Shown: positions 7,867 through 16,160 of the stretch, one piece after another
Layout of the letters: the number at the start of each line of letters is the position of its first letter
Position numbering within the stretch: position 1 is the stretch's first letter
Origin: WHSV01 sp050694055
GTDB lineage: Bacteria > Actinomycetota > CADDZG01 > WHSQ01
DNA: 34,358 bases
Direction of reading: 5' to 3'
Assembly (NCBI GenBank): GCA_050694055.1
Contig: JBOGWX010000039.1
Span: forward strand, 1-34,358
Position numbers and translations under genes: made by a program
The notes under the pieces: model-generated
What the model saw: the letters and a program-made list of their open reading frames with translations, nothing else
The model's database searches: none
What the model was told of the DNA's origin: nothing

Positions 7867-8892
7867 CTAATGGTCTGCGGCCCAGGCGAGCAGCTCCTCG
7901 GCCGCCATGTAGTTGAGGATCCTGTCCCTGGGCGCACCCGCGGCCAGCGCGGTGGCGATGCCCATGTCCATGAAGCTCAACTCGTGGAGACTGTGGGCGT
8001 CGGTTCCAATCGAGAGGTAGCAACCGGCATCGACCGCGAGCGCGGCCAGATCGGCGTTCAGGTCCTGCCTGTTCGGGTTGCAGTCGATCTCGACCGCCTT
8101 GTTCACCTTGGCGGCCTCGGCGAAGACCCGCCGCCAGTCGGCATGCAAGCCTGGGCGCGTTCCGTACATGCGGCCGCGCGGGTGCCCGAGGACATGAAAG
8201 TCGGGATTGCGCAACGCCGCCAGGTAGCGATGCGTCTGATCGGCGGTGGTGCGCAGGCTCGAGTGAAAGGAGCCCAGCACGAGATCCAGGCCGGCGAGGT
8301 CACCGGGATCCAGATCGCCGGCCCCCGCAGGAGAGAGGTTCATCTCTACCGCGTGGAGCACCCGAAAGCCCGACTCCGCCAGGGCGTCGTTGACCTCGCC
8401 GATCTCCCGCGCCTGAAGCCGCATCTCGTCCGGCGTCATACCTCCGGCGATCTTCAGTCCCTGTGAGTGATCGGTAATGGCGATGTGGGAGTAGCCGAGA
8501 TCCCGTGCCGCAGCGGCCATGCCGGCGATCGCAACGGTCCCGTCGCTGTAGGTCGTGTGCATCTGGAGGTCGGCGCGGAGGGCGTCGCGCCACTCGGGAT
8601 GGCCCACGACGATCGCGCTGCTCACCGACCGGGTGGAGAACCCCGTACGGGACTCGGGGGGCTCGCCGGCTTCAGGTGGGTCGTCGATCCAACCCTCTAT
8701 GCGACGAGCGAGCTTGTCACCGACCCCGAAGAGCTCCGTCAACGACCGCCCGTCGGCGACCAGCGAGTGGGCCTCCTCCGTCCACGCCAGCGCGGCGCGC
8801 GACGCCTTGCGGTAAGCGCGCTGGCGATAGGACTCGGCTCGATCGGCCGAGCGCGCCAGCAGATCGGCGATCTGGAGGTTGGTGAGCCGCAT
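7867..8892 (-). CDS. PHP-domain phosphoesterase with PolX-like helix-hairpin-helix N-terminus
   Basis: 341 aa. The N-terminal ~75 residues resemble the 8-kDa/HhH region of family X DNA polymerases (NLQIADLLARSADRAESY; HhH around LFGVGDKLARRI, 54-65). Residues ~105-341 form a PHP domain: DLQMHTTYSDG (H112, D117), ITDHS, HAVEMN, GSFHSS, HPRGR, EIDCN and SIGTDAHS supply the metal site. The polymerase palm and its catalytic aspartates are missing, so this is not a polymerase. PHP domains of PolX have 3'-5' exonuclease or phosphoesterase activity; a DNA-repair role is inferred. Start ATG 8892 is chosen because homology begins there; the frame is open upstream without homology. Divergent from tldD with 55 bp between starts. 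Confidence 0.85.
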   Translation of the reverse strand: MRLTNLQIADLLARSADRAESYRQRAYRKASRAALAWTEEAHSLVADGRSLTELFGVGDKLARRIEGWIDDPPEAGEPPESRTGFSTRSVSSAIVVGHPEWRDALRADLQMHTTYSDGTVAIAGMAAAARDLGYSHIAITDHSQGLKIAGGMTPDEMRLQAREIGEVNDALAESGFRVLHAVEMNLSPAGAGDLDPGDLAGLDLVLGSFHSSLRTTADQTHRYLAALRNPDFHVLGHPRGRMYGTRPGLHADWRRVFAEAAKVNKAVEIDCNPNRQDLNADLAALAVDAGCYLSIGTDAHSLHELSFMDMGIATALAAGAPRDRILNYMAAEELLAWAADH

Positions 8893-8947
8893 GGAGCGCG
8901 AGCCTAATATTTCCAGAGGGGGGCACGGGCGAGTGTATCTTCGGTCG

Positions 8948-10393
8948 ATGCGTGAGGTACTGGGTACCGCGCTCGATGCCGCCACGGACGCCGGGGTGAG
9001 CTACGCCGACGTCCGTTGTGTCGATGGGAGATCCGAAACGATCTCGGCGCGCGGTCATACGGTCGAGGGGCTCGATCGCTCGGAGTCGCTCGGCTTCGGT
9101 GTGCGCGTCCTTGCGGGTGGCGCTTGGGGCTACGCAGCTTCGGCGACGATGACCGCACACGAGGCGTCACGGATCGCCTTGGTTGCGGTCGAGGTCGCCC
9201 GAGCGAGCGCCACCGCGCAATCCCGCCCGATCGAGCTGGCGGGGGAACCGGCTCACCGGGGCCGCTGGTCCACGCCATTGCAACGCGATCCGTTCGCCGT
9301 GTCGCTCGAGGAGAAGCTCTCACTTCTGCTCGAGGCATCCGAGGCGATGGAGCGAGTCCAGGGGGTGCGCGCCGGGCGCGGCACCATGGACCTCCATCGT
9401 CAGCGCACCTGGTTTCTGACCTCCGAGGGCACCGATCTCGATCAGACGATCGTGCACGTCGGAGCCGGAATCGAGGCAACGGCGGTGGACGATGGTGAGG
9501 TGCAGCAACGCTCCTACCCCGGGTCGTTCAGGGGGCACTTCGAGGCCGGCGGCTACGACATCGTTGAGCGCATGGACCTCGCGGCCCACGCCGAGCGGAC
9601 GGCCGAGGAGGCGGTCGCGCTGATGGGTGCTCCCGAATGTCCTTCCGGGCCCACCACGCTCGTGCTCGACGGACACCAGGTGATGCTGCAGGTGCACGAA
9701 TCGGTGGGCCATCCGACCGAACTGGACCGAGTGCTCGGGATGGAGGCCGCGTTCGCCGGAACGTCCTTCGTCGGTGTCGCGGATCTCGGGACGTTGCGTT
9801 ACGGCTCGGAGCGCGTGAACATCCAGGCCGATGCCACGACGCCCGGCGGGCTCGGAACTTACGCGTACGACGACGAGGGCGTCGAAGCTCAGCGCATCGA
9901 CCTCGTGCGCGAGGGGATTCTGGTGGGCTTCCAGAGTTCGCGTGAGACCGCGAAGGCGGCCGGTGACAGCCGGAGCAACGGGACCATGCGCGCCGAGGGA
10001 TGGGAGAACTTTCCCCTCATTCGCATGCCGAACGTCAACCTTCTCCCCGGCGAAGGCTCGCTCGAGGAGCTCATCTCCGAGGTCGACGAGGGCGTTTACA
10101 TGTGCACGAACAAGTCATGGTCCATCGACGACAAGCGCAAGAACTTTCAGTTCGGCTGTGAGATCGGATGGGAGATCCGCCGCGGGAGACTCACGAGGAT
10201 GGTGAAGAACCCGCGTTACACGGGCATCACGCCGGTGTTCTGGGGATCCTGTGACGCCGTCGCCGGACCCGCGGAGTGGCGCATCCACGGGACGCCCAAC
10301 TGCGGGAAGGGCCAGCCGGGCCAGACGATGCGCGTCGGGCACGGAACCTCTCCGGCCCGTTTCCGCAACGTCTCGGTAGGCGTGTCCCAATGA
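8948..10393 (+). CDS. tldD: TldD-type metalloprotease subunit
   Basis: 481 aa. TldD/TldE form a heterodimeric zinc protease that degrades unfolded or modified peptides (microcin B17 maturation and CcdA decay in E. coli). The HExxxH metal site is visible in VHESVGHPTEL (H250, E251, H255), and the C-terminal GSCDAVAG supplies the conserved cysteine region. Length is normal. ATG 8948 is the likely start (MREVLGTALDAATDAG); the longer upstream frame has no family similarity. It overlaps tldE by ATGA, showing translational coupling. The 55-bp spacer to the divergent PHP gene contains AT-rich TAATAT (8903-8912 region), a possible shared promoter element. Confidence 0.94.
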   Translation: MREVLGTALDAATDAGVSYADVRCVDGRSETISARGHTVEGLDRSESLGFGVRVLAGGAWGYAASATMTAHEASRIALVAVEVARASATAQSRPIELAGEPAHRGRWSTPLQRDPFAVSLEEKLSLLLEASEAMERVQGVRAGRGTMDLHRQRTWFLTSEGTDLDQTIVHVGAGIEATAVDDGEVQQRSYPGSFRGHFEAGGYDIVERMDLAAHAERTAEEAVALMGAPECPSGPTTLVLDGHQVMLQVHESVGHPTELDRVLGMEAAFAGTSFVGVADLGTLRYGSERVNIQADATTPGGLGTYAYDDEGVEAQRIDLVREGILVGFQSSRETAKAAGDSRSNGTMRAEGWENFPLIRMPNVNLLPGEGSLEELISEVDEGVYMCTNKSWSIDDKRKNFQFGCEIGWEIRRGRLTRMVKNPRYTGITPVFWGSCDAVAGPAEWRIHGTPNCGKGQPGQTMRVGHGTSPARFRNVSVGVSQ

Positions 10394-11760
10394 CCCCGAG
10401 TTTGAACGGCCTGCCCGTGGAGCACGCGGACGCGCGCCGGGCCGCGGATGCGGTGCTCGATCTCGAAGGAGCGGACGATGTCGAGGTGGTGGTCTTGGGC
10501 TCGCTCACGGGACTGACCCGCTACGCGCGTTCGGAGATCATCCAGAACACACTGCGCAGTGAGGTGCGCGCCTACGTCCGCGTGGTCGTGGGGGAGCAGG
10601 CGGCGACCACCGTCACGACCCAGCTCGGAGCCGAGCGCATGAGGCGAGCGGCGACGAGCGCACTGGAGGCCGCGCGCGCCTCCAGGCCCGATGCCGACTG
10701 GCCGGGGCTCCCCTCACCCGACGAAGTCGGCCGGGCGGAGGGCTGCTGGCGCTACGACGAGGCCACCGCGGCCGCGTCTCCCCACCAGCGAGCGGAGCAG
10801 ATATCCCTGCTCCTCGACGCAGCCGAGGTAGACAACGCGGCGGGCGTGTTCGAAACGAGCGTGCACAGCTTCTCGGTGGTGTCCTCCGCCGGCGTCGATT
10901 GCACCGACGCGCACACGCGCTGTGTGACCACCTGTCTCGTCGATACGGGCGATGCGACGGGCTGGGGTGAGGACTCCTCTCACGCCCTCGAGGACGTAGA
11001 GGCTGCGGGCGCGGCGCGTCGATCGCTCTTCAAGGCACGACGAGCCGCGGGCGCGATCTCCGCCGCGCCCGGACGCTATCGGGTGGTTCTCGAGCCGGCG
11101 GCGGTGGCGACCATGCTCGAATACCTCTCCTACTGCGGGATGGGGGCCAAGCAGGTCATCGACGGCGAGAGCTTCCTGGGTGACGTCACCGGAAAGGAGA
11201 TCGCCGCGCCGGCGGTCACCCTCGCGGACGATGTCTGGCACCAGCGCTCGGTGGGCATCGGCTTCGACTTCGAGGGCGTGCCCAAGCAGCGGGTGCCGGT
11301 GATCGATCGGGGAGTGGCCACCGGTCCGGTCACCGACTGGCGTACGTCACGACAGCTTCAGGTGGCGCCCAGCGGACATTTCTCGGGCTCCACCGAGTTC
11401 GGGCCCTACGCGTCGCACCTGGTCCTCGAGCCCGGCCGAGACTCGCTCGACGAGTTGATCTCCGGCGTCGACGACGGCTTCTTGATAACCCGTTTCCATT
11501 ACGTCAACGTCCTGGATCGGCCGTCTACGCTGCTGACCGGCATGACCCGGGACAGCACGTTTCGCATTCGGGGCGGCGAGGTCGCCGAGGCCGTGCACAA
11601 CTTTCGCTTCGCTCACCGCGTGCTCGACGCCCTCTCTGCGGTGTCCGGGATCGGCGGCGACCTGGCCGCCTTCGCGCCGGACTACGGCTCGTTCGGCTGT
11701 ACCGTGGCCCCGGCGTTGCGGATCGAGGACTTCAACTTCGCCTCGACCACATCGTATTGA
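10390..11760 (+). CDS. tldE: TldE/PmbA-type partner of TldD
   Basis: 456 aa, the non-catalytic partner of TldD. It has the overall TldD/PmbA fold (YARSEIIQNTLRSE near the N-terminus and the C-terminal IRGGEVAEAVHNFRF) but lacks the HExxxH site. That is the expected division of labour in the heterodimer. Start ATG 10390 overlaps the tldD stop (ATGA). A peptide precursor matured by this protease is not visible nearby, so a general proteolytic role is more likely than natural-product maturation. Confidence 0.93.
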   Translation: MTPSLNGLPVEHADARRAADAVLDLEGADDVEVVVLGSLTGLTRYARSEIIQNTLRSEVRAYVRVVVGEQAATTVTTQLGAERMRRAATSALEAARASRPDADWPGLPSPDEVGRAEGCWRYDEATAAASPHQRAEQISLLLDAAEVDNAAGVFETSVHSFSVVSSAGVDCTDAHTRCVTTCLVDTGDATGWGEDSSHALEDVEAAGAARRSLFKARRAAGAISAAPGRYRVVLEPAAVATMLEYLSYCGMGAKQVIDGESFLGDVTGKEIAAPAVTLADDVWHQRSVGIGFDFEGVPKQRVPVIDRGVATGPVTDWRTSRQLQVAPSGHFSGSTEFGPYASHLVLEPGRDSLDELISGVDDGFLITRFHYVNVLDRPSTLLTGMTRDSTFRIRGGEVAEAVHNFRFAHRVLDALSAVSGIGGDLAAFAPDYGSFGCTVAPALRIEDFNFASTTSY

Positions 11761-11793
11761 GTCAGTTCACAAGCTCGCGACCAATCGAGGTAG

Positions 11794-11985
11794 ATGCACG
11801 AGGCCTGGCACATCACCATTCTGGCGATCACCCTCTTCGCCGCCGCGGGCGGTGCGATTCTGCTTCTGGCCCCCTTGGTGTTCGACGTCCCCCCGCCGGG
11901 CTTGCTTCGCTACCGGCCCGCCTTGCTGGCGGGGGTAGCGGTGGCAACCGCCCTTCTGATCCTGGAATGGACAGTTGTGCACTGA
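11794..11985 (+). CDS. Small two-helix membrane protein
   Basis: 63 aa with two predicted transmembrane segments: roughly residues 6-30 (ITILAITLFAAAGGAILLL and on) and 43-61 (ALLAGVAVATALLILEW). A short Pro-rich loop with a basic LRYRP lies between them, suggesting the loop faces the cytoplasm. ATG start follows GAGGTAG. It sits 33 bp after tldE and is likely cotranscribed. I do not recognise the family. Confidence 0.6.
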   Translation: MHEAWHITILAITLFAAAGGAILLLAPLVFDVPPPGLLRYRPALLAGVAVATALLILEWTVVH

Positions 11986-11998
11986 CGTTTCGTATACT
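11968..11998 (+). promoter_or_regulatory. Predicted promoter for erpA
   Basis: TGGACA (11968-11973), a 19-bp spacer and TATACT (11993-11998) in the context TTCGTATACTGG. It overlaps the 3' end of the small membrane protein gene. Start of transcription near 12005 would give a ~40-nt leader containing AAGGAGG. Confidence 0.5.
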
Positions 11999-12045
11999 GG
12001 CGCTGCGCCCATATTTCATGGGACGACTACAAGGAGGATCTCCCT

Positions 12046-12420
12046 GTGGCGATGACCGAGAACGCCCAGCAGACGATTTCGATAACCGCCTCGGCCGCGT
12101 CCAAAGTGACGGAACTGCTGCAGCGCGAGGTCGCCACGTCCCCACAGGAGCACGAGGGCAAGGAATACGCGCTGAGAGTCGGGGTCCAGCCCGGGGGCTG
12201 CGCGGGCCTGCGCTACGCCCTCTACTTCGACGACCGCCAGCTCGAGGGTGACGAGGTCGTGACCCATGACGACGTGACCATCCGCATGGACAAGATGAGC
12301 GCTCCGTACCTGCGGGGTGCCACGGTCGACTACGTCGACGGGCTGCAGCAGTCGGGCTTCACCATCGACAATCCCAACGCCAAGGGGTCGTGCGCCTGCG
12401 GCGATTCCGCCCAGTTCTAG
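12046..12420 (+). CDS. erpA: A-type iron-sulfur carrier (ErpA/HesB family)
   Basis: 124-aa A-type carrier delivering Fe-S clusters to apoproteins. The three conserved cysteines are C52 (PGGCAGLRY) and C116/C118 (SCACG). Fe-S client enzymes in the window include KorB, the ferredoxin and WhiB. GTG 12046 is taken as start because AAGGAGG (12031-12037) lies 8 nt upstream; the ATG two codons later would be 14 nt away. The N-terminal ~10 residues are a typical unstructured extension. Confidence 0.93.
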   Translation: MAMTENAQQTISITASAASKVTELLQREVATSPQEHEGKEYALRVGVQPGGCAGLRYALYFDDRQLEGDEVVTHDDVTIRMDKMSAPYLRGATVDYVDGLQQSGFTIDNPNAKGSCACGDSAQF

Positions 12421-12442
12421 CCGCAAGACCGTCATAGAAGGC

Positions 12443-12463
12443 GTCGCTCCACGTAGGGGCGGC
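12443..12463 (+). terminator. Hairpin after erpA
   Basis: GTCGCTCC / ACGTA loop / GGGGCGGC gives an 8-bp stem with two G-U pairs, 22 bp after the erpA stop. There is no U run, so this is a weak terminator call. Confidence 0.35.
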
Positions 12464-12472
12464 GTCTTCGCG

Positions 12473-12478
12473 TATGAT
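12473..12478 (+). promoter_or_regulatory. -10 element of the SAM-riboswitch transcript
   Basis: TATGAT lies in TTCGCGTATGATG, nearly the same context as the ferredoxin promoter. No convincing -35 is seen. Initiation near 12485 would start the RNA at or inside the P1 5' strand of the riboswitch. Confidence 0.4.
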
Positions 12479-12481
12479 GAG

Positions 12482-12609
12482 TTCGCTCATCGAGAGCGGA
12501 GGAGGGTCCGGCCCTGTGATTCCGCCGCAACCACAGGTTCCTTGACAGGCCTGCAGGTGCGAATCCCGGAAGTACGTGATCGGTTGGGTCACGTAGGAGG
12601 ATGAGCGAA
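12482..12609 (+). promoter_or_regulatory. SAM-I riboswitch aptamer (S box)
   Basis: P1 is a perfect 10-bp pairing, TTCGCTCATC (12482-12491) with GATGAGCGAA (12600-12609). Between them are the S-box signatures: CGAGAGCGGAGGAGGG, GGCCCTGTGATTCCGC, CGCAACC and GGTGCGAATCCCGG. It precedes the methionine synthase pair, the expected target of SAM feedback. Confidence 0.95.
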
Positions 12610-12619
12610 TAAGGCGACC

Positions 12620-12654
12620 AAGCCTCTTCCGGGACCGGGAGAGGTTTTTCTTTT
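12620..12654 (+). terminator. Rho-independent terminator of the SAM riboswitch
   Basis: CCTCTTCC (12623-12630) pairs with GGGAGAGG (12637-12644), extendable by AAG/TTT, and is followed by TTTTTCTTTT. It lies 11 nt after the aptamer, so SAM binding would favour termination before the downstream gene. Confidence 0.88.
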
Positions 12655-12680
12655 GGGCGAGAGAAGAGAGGTAGCAGCGC

Positions 12681-13658
12681 ATGGCGATCACGACCACGGT
12701 CATCGGCTCGTACCCCAAGCCTCCCGACGAGGGCGAGCTCTTCGTCGTCAGGCAGACGCTGCACAAGCTCGAGCGCAAAGAGGCCACCGAGGAGGAGCTA
12801 ACCGGCGCTCAAAACGAGCTCGTTAGGGCCATGATCGGAGAGCAGGAGGCCGCCGGGATCGACATCGTCACCGACGGGCACGCTCGCTGGGACGACCTCC
12901 TCACGCCCTTCGCCCGGCACATCAGCGGCTTCGAGATCGGTGGGCTGCTGCGGTGGTTCGACAACAACGTCTACTACCGTCGCCCGGTGTGTGTGGGCGA
13001 CCTCGAGTGGGGTGGACCGTCGTCCGTGGATGCCTGGCGCTTTGCGACGTCGGTGGCTATCAAGCCGGTCAAGGCGGTCCTGCCGGGGCCCATCACCTTT
13101 GCGAGGCTCTCGGTGGACGAGCACTACGGAACTCACGACGAGTTCGTCCTGGCGATCGCCCGGGTGATGGCGCAGGAAGCCTTCGAGCTCGAGGCTGCCG
13201 GAGCGCGCTACCTCCAGATCGACGAACCGGCGCTGCTGGGTGCCCCCGAGGATCTCGCTCTCGCACGTCGAGCGCTCGCGACCATCACCGAGGAGCTCAA
13301 CGCGGATGAGACCGAGATCACGCTCGCGACCTACTTCGGCGACGCCAAACGGCTCGGCGACGAGATCTACGAGCTTCCCGCCGACGTCTTCGGGTTCGAT
13401 CTCGTCGCGGGCGAGGACAACCGGGCCATCATCGACCGGCTGCCCGAGAACAAGAAAGTGCAGGCGGGATTGGTGGACGCGCGCAACACGAAGCTCGAGG
13501 TCCTGGACGACCTGACGGGTCAGATCGCCGCTCTGGCCGAGCGATTCGGGCCGGAGCGTGTGCTGGTCGGTCCGTCCTCGGGGCTCGAGTTCCTGCCGCG
13601 CGAGAAGGCCCGAGCCAAGCTGGGCCGGCTCGCCGAGGCTGCCAGGAGCGTTGTGTGA
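12681..13658 (+). CDS. MetE-core paralogue lacking the zinc ligands
   Basis: 325-aa TIM barrel of the MetE C-terminal (cobalamin-independent methionine synthase) family: TTTVIGSYPKP, VTDGHARWDD, PVKAVLPGP and QIDEPALL (179-186) are visible. Compared with its downstream neighbour, the zinc ligands are replaced: the HxC pair becomes L215/T217, the glutamate probably D240 and the last cysteine S300. It therefore cannot bind catalytic zinc in the usual way. Possibilities are a structural or methyl-donor-binding partner of the next gene product (as the N-terminal half of full-length MetE is a degenerate duplicate) or a different reaction. ATG follows AGAGAGG; the gene lies directly behind the SAM riboswitch terminator. 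Confidence 0.88.
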   Translation: MAITTTVIGSYPKPPDEGELFVVRQTLHKLERKEATEEELTGAQNELVRAMIGEQEAAGIDIVTDGHARWDDLLTPFARHISGFEIGGLLRWFDNNVYYRRPVCVGDLEWGGPSSVDAWRFATSVAIKPVKAVLPGPITFARLSVDEHYGTHDEFVLAIARVMAQEAFELEAAGARYLQIDEPALLGAPEDLALARRALATITEELNADETEITLATYFGDAKRLGDEIYELPADVFGFDLVAGEDNRAIIDRLPENKKVQAGLVDARNTKLEVLDDLTGQIAALAERFGPERVLVGPSSGLEFLPREKARAKLGRLAEAARSVV

Positions 13659-13689
13659 CCGCAACCGTGAGAGACAAGGAGAGAGATTC

Positions 13690-14673
13690 ATGAGCGCACG
13701 CGAGTTGAGGGGGCCCGGGCTCTGGACGACCTCGGTCGGCAGCTTCCCGAAACCCGACTACATCAAGAGGGCCCGTAGCCGGTTCGCGCGCAAGGAGATA
13801 GCCAGGGAGGACCTGCGCGAGCTAGAGAGGCGTGCGACGCGCGAGTGGATCGAGTTTCAGGACTCGATCGACACCGATGTCGTGGTCGACGGCGAGATGT
13901 ATCGCGGGGACATGGTCGCGTTCTTCGCCGAAGAGCTTCCGGGACTCGAGATCGGCGGCCTCGTTCGGTCGTACGGCAACCGTTACTATCGCAAGCCCAT
14001 CGCGAGCGGTCCAGTAGGTCGCGATCATGCGGTCACGGTCGAGTGGTGGAAGTACGCGCAGTCGCTTACCAGTAGACCCGTCAAGGGCATGCTCACGGGC
14101 CCCTACACGATCTGTGACTGGTCGTTCAACGAGCACTACGCCACTCGCCGGGAGCTCGTGCTCGACCTCGCGAAGGTGATTAGAGACGAGGCGCTCGATC
14201 TCGAGCGGGCGGGGGCCAGGTTCATCCAGATCGACGAACCTGCGGCTTCTACGCGCATGGACGAGCTCGATCTCGTAATCGAAGCAATGGGGATCGTGAC
14301 GGAGCCTCTCGTCGCCCACACGATCACCCATATCTGCTACGGCGACTTCCACAACGCCTATCCGAGGATGCTCGACATCCCCGTGGACCAGATAGACCTC
14401 GAGTTCGCCAACTCGGACTATTCCCTGTTGGAGGAGTTCTCGGATCACCCGTTCACCAAGTACCTCGGATTCGGTGTCGTCGACGTGCACAGTCACCACG
14501 AGGAGACCGTCGACGAGATCGCCGAGGGCATCCGGAGGGGCCTGAAACACATCCCCGCCGATCGCATCTTCGTGGACCCGGACTGCGGGCTCAAGACGCG
14601 CACCGTAGAGGAAGCACAGACCAAGCTGACGAACATCAAGCGCGCCGTGGATCTGGTGCGATCCGAGCTGTAA
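13690..14673 (+). CDS. MetE-core methionine synthase (zinc site intact)
   Basis: 327 aa, closely resembling the C-terminal catalytic half of MetE and lacking its N-terminal half. Zinc ligands as in MetE: H214 and C216 (THICYGDF), E238 (IDLEFANS) and C299 (VDPDCGLKTR). The homocysteine-side motifs TTSVGSFPKP, VKGMLTGPYTI and IQIDEPA are present. Such core-MetE proteins transfer a methyl group to homocysteine, often from a donor other than polyglutamyl methyl-folate; the donor here is unknown. ATG 13690 has AAGGAGAG upstream and lies 31 bp after the zinc-less paralogue, so both share SAM-riboswitch control. The upstream extension of the frame is discarded for lack of homology. Confidence 0.9.
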   Translation: MSARELRGPGLWTTSVGSFPKPDYIKRARSRFARKEIAREDLRELERRATREWIEFQDSIDTDVVVDGEMYRGDMVAFFAEELPGLEIGGLVRSYGNRYYRKPIASGPVGRDHAVTVEWWKYAQSLTSRPVKGMLTGPYTICDWSFNEHYATRRELVLDLAKVIRDEALDLERAGARFIQIDEPAASTRMDELDLVIEAMGIVTEPLVAHTITHICYGDFHNAYPRMLDIPVDQIDLEFANSDYSLLEEFSDHPFTKYLGFGVVDVHSHHEETVDEIAEGIRRGLKHIPADRIFVDPDCGLKTRTVEEAQTKLTNIKRAVDLVRSEL

Positions 14674-14689
14674 GCTCCAACCGATAACC

Positions 14690-14780
14690 GACACCCGGGG
14701 GAGCTTCCGATTCTTGGGAGCTGAGAGGCCGAGAGGGCGACCCCAGAACCTGATCCGGCTAGTACCGGCGAAGGGAGTGG
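14690..14780 (+). promoter_or_regulatory. TPP riboswitch (THI box)
   Basis: Signatures: CACCCGGGGGAGC, GCTGAGAGG (14719-14728), ACCCCAGAACCTGATCCGG and AGTACCGGCGAAGGGAG. The closing 3' strand (GGGAGTG) overlaps the Shine-Dalgarno of the transporter gene, whose ATG is at 14787. No terminator follows, so control is probably translational, by masking the ribosome binding site when TPP is bound. Confidence 0.95.
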
Positions 14781-14786
14781 AGTGCC

Positions 14787-16160
14787 ATGACACGCATCGC
14801 CGAGCGCGTCGCCGATTCATCTCCAGACTGGGGCCTCACGCCGGTGCCGCCGGAGGAGCGCGCGCTGTCCGGGTTCGACCTTGCGATTCTGTGGGGGGAT
14901 CTCGGCGTGGGGCTGCTGGTGTTGGTGACCGGCGGATTGCTCGTACCTGCCCTGTCGTTCACCGGAGCCCTTGCTGCGATCGTCCTCGGTTCGATTATCG
15001 GCTCGGCGGCGCTGGGAATGACGGCAGCCATCGGCGCGCGACAGGGAGTGCCGACGATGGCGCTGTTCAGGCCCTTGCTCGGCGTGCGCGGGTCCTGGAT
15101 ACCGAGCGCGTTGAACTTCGCCCAGCTCGTGGGGTGGACGGCGGTGGAGCTGTGGGCGATGTCGCTGGTGGCGGACATCGTCGCTCGGGAGATTCTGGGT
15201 TGGTCGGCTCGCTACGTGTGGTTGGGGATCTTCGCGCTGATCTGCACCGGGCTCGCGTTGTGGGGGCCGATCGGCGTCACGCGCGCCTACCTCAAGTCCT
15301 TCGGGGCCTGGGTCGTCGTTGCAATCTGCGTAGCGCTCACGGGGTTCCTGCTGGTCACCGACGGCATCGGTGCCGCGCTCCAGGCTCCTGCAACGGGAGG
15401 CTGGCCGACGTTCGGGCTCGCCGTCGATCTGGTGATCGCGATGCCTATCTCATGGCTGCCGCTGGTTGCCGATTACTCGCGCTTCGGGCAGAGGGCGCGC
15501 TCGTCGGGGTGGGGGACCGGTCTCGGTTACCTCGCCGCCAATGTGTGGCTCTACACGCTGGGCGTGCTGATCGTATTGGGTACCGGAGAGGCGCCCGAGC
15601 CCGCCGGCATCGCACTAGGAATCCTGGCCGTTGCAGGGGGAACCCTGGCCGGCATCTTGTTCCTGGTCGGCCTGCTGGTCGGCGAGACCGATGAAGCTTT
15701 CGCCGACATCTACTCGGGGGCCCTGTCGCTGCAGAACATCTGGCCGCGTTCGTCCCGTCGTCTGCTTACCGTCGCAATCGCCGTAATCGCCACCGGGCTG
15801 GCCGCAGCTTTCACCATGCAACTCTACGAAAGCTTTCTGTTCCTAGTCGGCTCCGTGTTCGTCCCCCTCTTTGGAGTCCTCGTAGCGGAGCATTTGAGCG
15901 GTGGCAGGCTGGCGCAGTCGGGAGCGCGGTGGATAGCGCTGCTGTCTTGGTTGCTGGGATTCGTCGTCTATCACTGGATCGCTCCGACCGGGCCGGTATG
16001 GTGGACGGATTTCTCTGCAATGTTGTTCGGAACCCCGTTGTCGCAGCGCTTCGATTGGCTTGGGGCTTCCGTGCCGTCCTTTGCGATAGCAGCGACCTTG
16101 GCCTGGCTGCTGGCTCGACTATCATCTCAGACGACAACAGCGGCAGAAAGGCCCATATGA
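14787..16160 (+). CDS. cytX: NCS1-family transporter, CytX-like (probable hydroxymethylpyrimidine/thiamine-precursor uptake)
   Basis: 457-aa polytopic inner-membrane protein with about 12 hydrophobic segments. NCS1 (cytosine/purine/allantoin permease) features are visible: DLAILWGDLGVGLLVL in segment 1, GSIIGSAALGMTAAIGARQGVP in segment 2, and WLPLVADYSRFG after mid-protein. The substrate call rests on the TPP riboswitch directly upstream; CytX-type NCS1 permeases under THI-box control are assigned to HMP uptake. The N-terminal ~30 residues are cytoplasmic and hydrophilic. The stop overlaps the next start (ATGA). The cluster holds no thiamine biosynthesis enzyme, so salvage is the inferred role. 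Confidence 0.87.
   Translation: MTRIAERVADSSPDWGLTPVPPEERALSGFDLAILWGDLGVGLLVLVTGGLLVPALSFTGALAAIVLGSIIGSAALGMTAAIGARQGVPTMALFRPLLGVRGSWIPSALNFAQLVGWTAVELWAMSLVADIVAREILGWSARYVWLGIFALICTGLALWGPIGVTRAYLKSFGAWVVVAICVALTGFLLVTDGIGAALQAPATGGWPTFGLAVDLVIAMPISWLPLVADYSRFGQRARSSGWGTGLGYLAANVWLYTLGVLIVLGTGEAPEPAGIALGILAVAGGTLAGILFLVGLLVGETDEAFADIYSGALSLQNIWPRSSRRLLTVAIAVIATGLAAAFTMQLYESFLFLVGSVFVPLFGVLVAEHLSGGRLAQSGARWIALLSWLLGFVVYHWIAPTGPVWWTDFSAMLFGTPLSQRFDWLGASVPSFAIAATLAWLLARLSSQTTTAAERPI

Noticed and set aside
10390..11760. TldD/TldE as part of a modified-peptide (microcin-like) cluster
   Set aside because: No precursor peptide, cyclodehydratase or modification enzyme is nearby; the pair is common as housekeeping genes.
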